From Gemmatimonadota bacterium (GTDB taxonomy: Bacteria > Latescibacterota > UBA2968 > UBA8231): a stretch of 5,032 nt of DNA. The translations under genes and the position numbers were made by a program. The notes under the pieces are model-generated. The model had not been told where the DNA came from, searched no databases, and saw only the letters and a list, made by a program, of their open reading frames with translations. The stretch spans positions 1 to 5,032 of the forward strand of contig JAPOZF010000557.1 of assembly GCA_026706165.1 (NCBI GenBank), given 5' to 3'. Shown here piece by piece: positions 1 to 3,713 of this stretch (its first letter is position 1; each line of letters starts with the position of its first letter).

Positions 1-337
1 TCTGGAACTCCATCTCGCGCACCGCCGACCCTATTTCGGTGCGCGCTTCGTCGAGGGTCTTGCCGTTTTCTTCGGTGAGGATTGCGGCGATCTGTTCGGC
101 CCGCCCCTTCAGCACGGCAACCGCCCGCGTCAAGTACTCCGCTCGCTGGTATACCCCCATTCCGGCCCATGCCGGAAATGCCGCGTGCGCCGCTTCAATG
201 GCCTTCTCCGCGTCGGCGCTGGTGCTCAGGGGCCACTCCCCGGTCACTTGCTCCAGGTCGGCCGGGTTTCGCTGGGCAAAGGTCTTTCCGTCCGAGGCTC
301 CGACCCACTGGCCGTCGATGTAGTTGTGAGATTTCAT
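1..337 (-). CDS. Aldehyde dehydrogenase family protein, N-terminal part (runs off the left edge)
   Basis: NAD(P)+-dependent oxidation of an aldehyde to a carboxylic acid is the family role; the substrate is unknown. I translated the minus strand from the ATG at 337-335 and it stays open to base 1, giving 112 residues of a protein usually about 480-500 long. The N-terminus is typical of the superfamily: YIDGQWV (residues 6-12), NPAD (24-27), AFPAWA (52-57), then an R..YL..A...L..R...IA..L..E pattern and NGKTLDEA (91-98). The Rossmann glycines and the catalytic Cys and Glu lie beyond the window. A GGAG Shine-Dalgarno core sits 5 nt upstream (plus-strand 343-346), which supports this start. It is on the same strand as the isomerase and dehydrogenase genes but about 720 nt past the dehydrogenase stop, so it probably has its own promoter. 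It resembles semialdehyde dehydrogenases, but the subfamily is not settled. Confidence 0.88.
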   Translation of the reverse strand, partial: MKSHNYIDGQWVGASDGKTFAQRNPADLEQVTGEWPLSTSADAEKAIEAAHAAFPAWAGMGVYQRAEYLTRAVAVLKGRAEQIAAILTEENGKTLDEARTEIGSAVREMEFQ

Positions 338-342
338 GGGGG

Positions 343-347
343 CTCCA
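343..347 (-). promoter_or_regulatory. Ribosome binding site of the aldehyde dehydrogenase gene
   Basis: Read on the minus strand this is TGGAG, 5 nt before the ATG at 337-335. It is the main reason for choosing that start. Confidence 0.6.
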
Positions 348-348
348 G

Positions 349-384
349 TCAAGAGTGATCCTGTTCAGGCTGTTGGTCGCGCAT
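349..384 (-). CDS. Possible 11-residue leader peptide upstream of the aldehyde dehydrogenase gene
   Basis: The minus strand carries AAGGAG, a 9-nt gap, then ATG at 384-382, opening a frame that reads MRDQQPEQDHS and stops with TGA at 351-349. The stop lies 11 nt before the aldehyde dehydrogenase ATG, in another frame, so the two could be translationally coupled. The SD match is better than that of the downstream gene. The peptide has no run of one amino acid that would suggest classical attenuation, and such a short frame can arise by chance. Its start codon lies inside the inverted repeat at 370-391. Tentative. Confidence 0.25.
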   Translation of the reverse strand: MRDQQPEQDHS

Positions 385-391
385 ACAACAG
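370..391. repeat. Inverted repeat upstream of the aldehyde dehydrogenase gene
   Basis: CTGTTG (370-375) and CAACAG (386-391) are perfect 6-bp inverted arms around a 10-nt spacer. The element ends 32 nt upstream of the aldehyde dehydrogenase start and covers the start codon of the small frame at 384. It could be an operator for a dimeric regulator or an RNA hairpin in the leader. A 6-bp arm is short enough to occur by chance. Confidence 0.4.
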
Positions 392-451
392 TTCTCCTTT
401 CTTCCAGGGCCTTGTGGATCAACGAATATGGGTTGGTTCCGGCGCGGGCGC

Positions 452-770
452 CGGCGTTGCGCTCCGCGGAGGCCCGCTCCTTGGACCCGGGGTCCGCGAA
501 GAGCAGGTGGTCGGGTATGTCCCCGTTACCCGCCGTCCTCTGCTGCGGCAGGTAGTCCGCCCACCCGAGCAGCTCCAGGACCGGCCGGATCAGGTCCTGC
601 TCGGTCGCCGCCTCGTTGGGGTCCGAGGAACGGTTGAGGGTCTCGTACCGCAACGCAACGTCATTCCTGAAAGCGGCGAACGCTCCAGGGTTATTATCCG
701 AGGCTTGCCACTCGGGTGTGGTCTTTATGCCGTCAGTGAGGAAGTAATGGGTGAACAGTTGGCCGGGCAT
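452..770 (-). pseudogene. Truncated N-terminal remnant of a large restriction-modification protein (Eco57I/type IIG- or PglX-like)
   Basis: From the ATG at 770-768 the frame opens with MPGQLFTHYFL, followed by EQDLIRPVLELLGW (residues 57-70), ADYLPQQ (71-77) and DIPDHLLFAD (84-93). From memory of the families, this resembles the start of large fused restriction endonuclease/adenine methyltransferase proteins of about 1000 or more residues. The IPDHLLF stretch looks like the beginning of a PD-(D/E)xK nuclease core, but the expected later E-x-K is missing. After about residue 107 the resemblance ends. The frame then runs through the aldehyde dehydrogenase leader and into that gene out of frame, stopping at 195. 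I read this as a gene fragment left by a deletion or rearrangement, with a breakpoint near 440-455. No good Shine-Dalgarno site precedes the ATG. Family assignment rests on motif recognition only. Confidence 0.55.
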
Positions 771-812
771 CCCGCCAGTCCGGGTTCAAATCCGAGGTGA
801 ACTTATTCATTT

Positions 813-829
813 GGAATATCGGTAATTCC
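813..829. repeat. 17-bp imperfect palindrome upstream of the restriction-modification remnant
   Basis: GGAAT and ATTCC form perfect 5-bp arms around a 7-nt centre. It lies 43 nt upstream of the remnant's ATG, in the most AT-rich part of this spacer, where an operator or promoter of the lost gene would be expected. The arms are short, so the functional reading is weak. Confidence 0.25.
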
Positions 830-850
830 CAGTGCCGGGGGTTTCCCAAG

Positions 851-914
851 GATCCGTGATCAATTGGTCAGGAACCGCCGGGCATCGTGGATTCGAGTCC
901 CGGCCGAGGTCCCC
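851..914 (+). other. Degenerate tRNA-like sequence (not an intact tRNA)
   Basis: A D-arm-like TCAATTGGTCAGG (859-871) is followed by a T-arm-like GGATTCGAGTCC (889-900), CCGAGGTCCC, and a pyrimidine run that would suit a terminator. Translated, the stretch gives the GFESRPR-type peptide typical of frames crossing tRNA 3' ends. However, the T stem pairs poorly (A891 opposite C899, G887 opposite G903), no anticodon arm fits between the two pieces, and nothing upstream pairs with the 3' acceptor strand. It is at best a decayed tRNA or the remains of an attachment site, and chance resemblance is possible. Confidence 0.2.
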
Positions 915-980
915 TCTTTCTTTCCGAACGAGGAGGTCTCTTGGGAGATCGAAGAGCTTCGAAGATGTTGAGGCGGGAGG

Positions 981-1002
981 TCGCGGAGCGCCTTCTCCGC
1001 GA
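981..1002 (-). terminator. Strong GC-rich hairpin downstream of the dehydrogenase gene; possible transcript end
   Basis: Bases 981-988 and 995-1002 form a perfect 8-bp stem (TCGCGGAG with CTCCGCGA) around a 6-nt loop, 53 nt past the dehydrogenase stop. It is nested inside a second pairing, CGGGAG (974-979) with CTCCCG (1012-1017). On the minus-strand transcript no U-run follows, so it is not a textbook intrinsic terminator. It may stabilise the operon mRNA 3' end or act with Rho. Confidence 0.4.
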
Positions 1003-1055
1003 AACCGCGTTCTCCCGGCGTGGATGGCGGACCGTGCCGCGGCTGCCGGGGCGGG

Positions 1056-2171
1056 TCAGGGCTCGACGACCACCTTCATCGAACCCTCGCTGCCGGTGAG
1101 GCGGATACCTTCCTCGGTATCGGCGAGCCCCACCCGGTGGGTGATGAAGCGGTCGAGGGGGGCGGCGGAGTTCTTGAGGAAGCTCAGCGCCGTCTTGAAC
1201 TGCATCGCCGGGTAGGCCCACATGCCGCGGATGTCGAGGTCCTTGAAGCAGACGGTGTTGGGGCGGATGTCGACGCCGCCCGGGTCGGTGAAGTGGCCGA
1301 CTTCGACGACGATGCCGCCCCGCTTCACCAGGTCGAGGGACTCCTTGAAGACGACGGGGACACCGGCGGTCTCGATGACGATGTCCGGGCCGATACCCCC
1401 GGTCAGCTCCTGCACGGTCTGCTGCCGCTCCTCGAGATCGGCGGCGGCGTCGACTACCTGATGCGCCCCCATCGCCGCGGCCATCTCCAGCCGCGAGGCG
1501 CTGAGGTCGGAAGCGATGATCAGGTCGGTGCCGATGTGGGCGAGGACGGCGATGACGAGCTGGCCGATCGGCCCGGCCCCGAGCACGAGCACGGACTTGT
1601 CCATGCCGAGCCCCTCCCCGATGTGGGGGATGCCTGGCCCCAGGGCGCGCTCGACGGCGCGGGTGGCGACCGCGGCCGGCTCGGTGAGCACGGCCCGGTC
1701 GGAGCTCAGCTCGTCGGGGATCCTGAAGATCCAGGAGCGCGGCCCCAGGTGCATCTGCTCGGCGAAACCGCCGCGCGGGGCCGGAGGCAGGTCGCAGGAG
1801 ACGAACCCGTGCACGTAGCGCCCGGTGCAGAGGGTGGGGCGCTGCGGCATGTGCAGGCAGTAGTGGCAGCGGCCGCAGGCGGTCGAGCTGGGGGTGGTGG
1901 TGACCCGGTCCCCTTCGGCGAGCGGTTCCCCGACGACGGCCATCTCTTCGGCGGCGCGCGGCCCGATCTCGGCGATCCTGCCTACCAGCTCGTGCCCGGG
2001 AACGAGGGGGAACTGCAGGGGCATGTGCCCGGCGTAGATGTGCTTGTCGCTGCCGCAGATGCCGGTGCTCTCGATGTCGAGCAGCAGCTCGTCGGAGGCG
2101 ATGTCGGGGCGCGGGAACTCCCGCACCTCGACCGCGCCGGGTTCCGTCATCACCGCCGCCTGAATCGCCAT
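1056..2171 (-). CDS. Zinc-dependent, NAD-type alcohol/polyol dehydrogenase (medium-chain family)
   Basis: A 371-residue cytosolic enzyme of the medium-chain dehydrogenase/reductase superfamily, expected to oxidise a secondary alcohol, polyol or sugar acid to the carbonyl. The catalytic zinc site is visible as C39 in GICGSDKH, H60-E61 in PGHELVG and E164 in LTEPA. The structural-zinc cysteines are C99, C102, C105 and C115; the last gap is nine residues where classical members have seven. The Rossmann glycines are GAGPIG (198-203), and D222 at the end of the second strand indicates NAD+ over NADP+. Length is normal for the sorbitol/butanediol/threonine dehydrogenase group. The same frame is open upstream to 2861, but that part is a shadow of the isomerase gene. 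The ATG at 2171-2169, with AGGGGGA 6 nt before it, is the natural start. It follows the LarA-like gene by 26 nt, so the two are probably co-transcribed and act in one pathway. Substrate unknown. Confidence 0.93.
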   Translation of the reverse strand: MAIQAAVMTEPGAVEVREFPRPDIASDELLLDIESTGICGSDKHIYAGHMPLQFPLVPGHELVGRIAEIGPRAAEEMAVVGEPLAEGDRVTTTPSSTACGRCHYCLHMPQRPTLCTGRYVHGFVSCDLPPAPRGGFAEQMHLGPRSWIFRIPDELSSDRAVLTEPAAVATRAVERALGPGIPHIGEGLGMDKSVLVLGAGPIGQLVIAVLAHIGTDLIIASDLSASRLEMAAAMGAHQVVDAAADLEERQQTVQELTGGIGPDIVIETAGVPVVFKESLDLVKRGGIVVEVGHFTDPGGVDIRPNTVCFKDLDIRGMWAYPAMQFKTALSFLKNSAAPLDRFITHRVGLADTEEGIRLTGSEGSMKVVVEP

Positions 2172-2177
2172 CGCTCG

Positions 2178-2184
2178 TCCCCCT
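2178..2184 (-). promoter_or_regulatory. Ribosome binding site of the dehydrogenase gene
   Basis: On the minus strand this reads AGGGGGA, 6 nt before the ATG at 2171-2169. It sits inside the 26-nt gap after the isomerase stop and fixes the dehydrogenase start, far inside the longer open frame. Confidence 0.7.
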
Positions 2185-2197
2185 GCCGGAAGATGGG

Positions 2198-3457
2198 TTA
2201 CTCGAAGGGGAGCAGGTCGTCGTTGGCGTCGAACTGCATCTCCCGCGGCGGCTCGACGACGCTGAGCTCGTCGAGCCGCGCCACCTCCTTCTCGCAGGCC
2301 TCCGAAACGAGGATCTCCTCGACGTCGAGGGTGTTGCGGATGCGCATCACCCTGGCGTCGGGCGGCTCCACCAGCCCGCAGGTCGACAGCGCCGCTTCGA
2401 GCACCTTGCGGTCGCTGTCGAAGGAGATCGGCACCGCCCCGGCCGACGGGTGGTTGCCGGTCATGGTGTTGATGGCGGTCGCCTCGAGGTCGATCTGGTC
2501 GAGGATGCGCGAGTGGATGTAGTCGGCCATGCCGATGCCCGAGGCGTTGCCGTGGGTCTCCTCGGTCAGGCTGCGCACGGCGATGCGGGTGACCTTCGGG
2601 TACTCCTTCTCGGCGGCCTTGTGGTCGTAGTACTTGCGGCCGATGACGTTGGTGTCCATGCCGGAGCCGCTGATGTTCTTGCCCATCTCCTCGACGACGA
2701 GCACGTCGATCTGCTCGAACGGCAGCGAGGGCATCCACTTCTTGGCCAGCAGCAGCAGCTCCTTCTCCCCCTCGACGAAGTTCTCCGGCTCCACGGCGCG
2801 CACCAGGGCGGTCCTGTCGTACTGGTTCTCGACGATGCCGAGGCCGAACAGCACCCCGCACTTGTCGATCACGGTCTGGCCGACCGAGCGCACGATGCGG
2901 TCGAAGCTGTAGTGGACGATGGCCTGGTGGTAGAGGGCGGCCCCTTTGTGCTTGCCCAGCCCGATCAGCATCATCTTGTGCAGGCCGCTCTCGATCTCGC
3001 CGACGAACCCGGTGTGCGGCTTGACGCGCCCGGCGACGACCACGTGATCCGCCTCGTACGCGTACTTGTCGAAGAAGACCGGCACCCCGTCCCCGGTCTC
3101 GCCGACCTGCACCACTTCCATCGACGACCGGATCGGCGCCCCGATGTACTCCTCGGTGACCCCGTAGCTCTCGATGATTTCCCGCTGCCCCTCGGCCCTG
3201 CCGCCGCCGTGGCTGCCCATCGCCGGGACTGCGAACGGCTCGGCACCCAGGGCCTGAAGCTCCTCGATCATCGATCGGGTGATCAGGGCGATGTTGGCGA
3301 TGCCGCGGCTGCCGACGCTGATGGCGACGCTGTCCCCCTTGCCGACCTTGCCGGAAAGGTTCAGCCCGGCGATCTCCTCGCGCACGGCGCCGGGAATGTC
3401 TTCGAGGGTAGGCCCGTCGAAACGCTGTTTTACCCGCATCATTTTGGGAAGTTGCAT
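2198..3457 (-). CDS. LarA-like (DUF2088) nickel-pincer-type isomerase/racemase of unknown substrate
   Basis: A 419-residue protein matching the lactate racemase (LarA) superfamily, close to the usual 420-430 residues. LarA enzymes racemise or epimerise alpha-hydroxy acids by hydride transfer, using a nickel-pincer nucleotide bound to a lysine. Visible family signatures are VGSRGIAN (48-55; R51), GSHGGGRAEG (81-90; H83), VKPHTGF (145-151; H148), LHKMM (159-163; K161), H177, and SGSGMDTNVIGR (263-274). By motif order I match R51, H83, H148, K161 and H177 to R75, H108, H174, K184 (cofactor lysine) and H200 (nickel ligand) of L. plantarum LarA. K161 to H177 has the same 16-residue spacing as K184 to H200. 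The residues around them differ clearly from LarA, so the substrate need not be lactate. The ATG at 3457 has AGGAG 6 nt upstream. Probably first gene of an operon with the dehydrogenase. Confidence 0.88.
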   Translation of the reverse strand: MQLPKMMRVKQRFDGPTLEDIPGAVREEIAGLNLSGKVGKGDSVAISVGSRGIANIALITRSMIEELQALGAEPFAVPAMGSHGGGRAEGQREIIESYGVTEEYIGAPIRSSMEVVQVGETGDGVPVFFDKYAYEADHVVVAGRVKPHTGFVGEIESGLHKMMLIGLGKHKGAALYHQAIVHYSFDRIVRSVGQTVIDKCGVLFGLGIVENQYDRTALVRAVEPENFVEGEKELLLLAKKWMPSLPFEQIDVLVVEEMGKNISGSGMDTNVIGRKYYDHKAAEKEYPKVTRIAVRSLTEETHGNASGIGMADYIHSRILDQIDLEATAINTMTGNHPSAGAVPISFDSDRKVLEAALSTCGLVEPPDARVMRIRNTLDVEEILVSEACEKEVARLDELSVVEPPREMQFDANDDLLPFE

Positions 3458-3463
3458 GATCCG

Positions 3464-3468
3464 CTCCT
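3464..3468 (-). promoter_or_regulatory. Ribosome binding site of the LarA-like gene
   Basis: On the minus strand this is AGGAG, 6 nt before the ATG at 3457-3455. It is a near-ideal Shine-Dalgarno site and supports the chosen start. Confidence 0.75.
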
Positions 3469-3481
3469 GCTATGTGAAGGT

Positions 3482-3510
3482 GTTTTCCAGTTCCGGTACA
3501 GCGGGGTCAA
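3482..3510 (-). promoter_or_regulatory. Weak candidate promoter for the isomerase-dehydrogenase operon
   Basis: On the minus strand TTGACC (3510-3505) is followed after 17 nt by GAAAAC (3487-3482), a good -35 and a poor -10 of the housekeeping type. It would start transcription about 20 nt upstream of the isomerase ATG. A direct repeat TTCCGG (3491-3496 and 3521-3526, 30 bp apart) overlaps and flanks it and might be a regulator site. Only the -35 match is convincing. Confidence 0.25.
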
Positions 3511-3638
3511 ATGTAGGCAATTCCGGGCGACGGTCACGGGGCCCAAGCGGCCGTTTGCATCGATCCCGCCGAGACCGCCTGCATCTTGATTTTTCCCGGG
3601 CTGCCTTTCCCGACAACCGAGCCTCCCGGCCTGTAGGC

Positions 3639-3668
3639 TTGACATTCTTCCGCTCTCCAGGCTAAGCT
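3639..3668 (+). promoter_or_regulatory. Candidate sigma-70-type promoter of the methyltransferase gene
   Basis: A perfect TTGACA (3639-3644) is followed after 18 nt by TAAGCT (3663-3668), a 3-of-6 match to TATAAT. Transcription would begin near 3675, giving a leader of roughly 25 nt. The position, just upstream of the gene in a divergent spacer, makes it plausible; the weak -10 suggests modest or regulated activity. Confidence 0.45.
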
Positions 3669-3670
3669 AC

Positions 3671-3685
3671 TTTACAGTCCTTTAC
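3671..3685 (+). repeat. Direct repeat TTTAC spaced one helical turn, at the putative transcription start
   Basis: TTTAC occurs at 3671-3675 and 3681-3685, 10 bp apart, so both copies face the same side of the helix. It lies between the -10 and the start codon of a gene whose product carries an excisionase-type DNA-binding domain, a class that often binds direct repeats. Self-control is inferred; a repeat this short may be chance. Confidence 0.25.
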
Positions 3686-3693
3686 GGGGAATT

Positions 3694-3713
3694 GAAAGAA
3701 GATGAAAGAAGAT
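3694..3713 (+). repeat. Perfect 10-bp tandem repeat across the methyltransferase start codon
   Basis: GAAAGAAGAT occurs twice head to tail (3694-3703 and 3704-3713). The junction of the copies makes the ATG at 3702-3704. The first copy supplies the purine-rich sequence before the start; the second encodes residues 2-4 and the first base of codon 5. Because the unit is not a multiple of three, gain or loss of a copy would change the start context. Confidence 0.6.

Larger units (their letters stand above)
771..1055. other. Gene-poor spacer between the dehydrogenase and the restriction-modification remnant
   Basis: No reading frame here has a recognisable product. The stretch holds a small imperfect palindrome (813-829), sequence resembling the 3' half of a tRNA (about 851-914) followed by a pyrimidine-rich run (911-924), and a set of GC-rich hairpins (about 935-1017) downstream of the dehydrogenase stop. 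It looks like a scar between genes that were once elsewhere, not a functional gene. Confidence 0.5.

Noticed and set aside
336..800. 154-residue plus-strand open frame, with a 69-residue frame inside the same stretch
   Set aside because: Antisense to the restriction-modification remnant and the aldehyde dehydrogenase leader. Only the minus-strand reading gives recognisable motifs.
780..802. Possible tRNA 3' end (GGGTTCAAATCC)
   Set aside because: Only three of five T-stem pairs form and no acceptor partner exists. Read on the minus strand the same bases form part of a small open frame, so the likeness is probably accidental.
733..810. Small minus-strand frame of 25 residues beginning MNKFTSDLNPDW
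   Set aside because: No Shine-Dalgarno site, no known similarity, and it overlaps the remnant's start in another frame. It could be the tail of a lost upstream gene or chance.
832..1215. 127-residue plus-strand frame and the 117-residue minus-strand frame over the same stretch
   Set aside because: The first resembles a spurious translation across tRNA-like sequence and then runs antisense to the dehydrogenase. The second overlaps the dehydrogenase 3' end in the wrong frame.
1020..2522. 500-residue plus-strand open frame
   Set aside because: It lies antisense to the dehydrogenase and the end of the isomerase gene, both well supported by motifs. Its product is acidic and rich in G, D, V and H with no recognisable domain, as expected from the opposite strand of GC3-rich genes.
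2172..2861. 230-residue N-terminal extension of the dehydrogenase frame
   Set aside because: It overlaps the isomerase gene in another frame and reads as low-complexity R/G/A/Q sequence. The real start at 2171 has a good ribosome site and begins exactly where family similarity begins.
2450..3589. 379-residue plus-strand open frame
   Set aside because: Antisense shadow of the isomerase gene; V/D/L/H-rich composition and no motifs.
3439..3645. 68-residue minus-strand frame in the divergent spacer
   Set aside because: It overlaps the isomerase start and its ribosome site in another frame and has no recognisable features.
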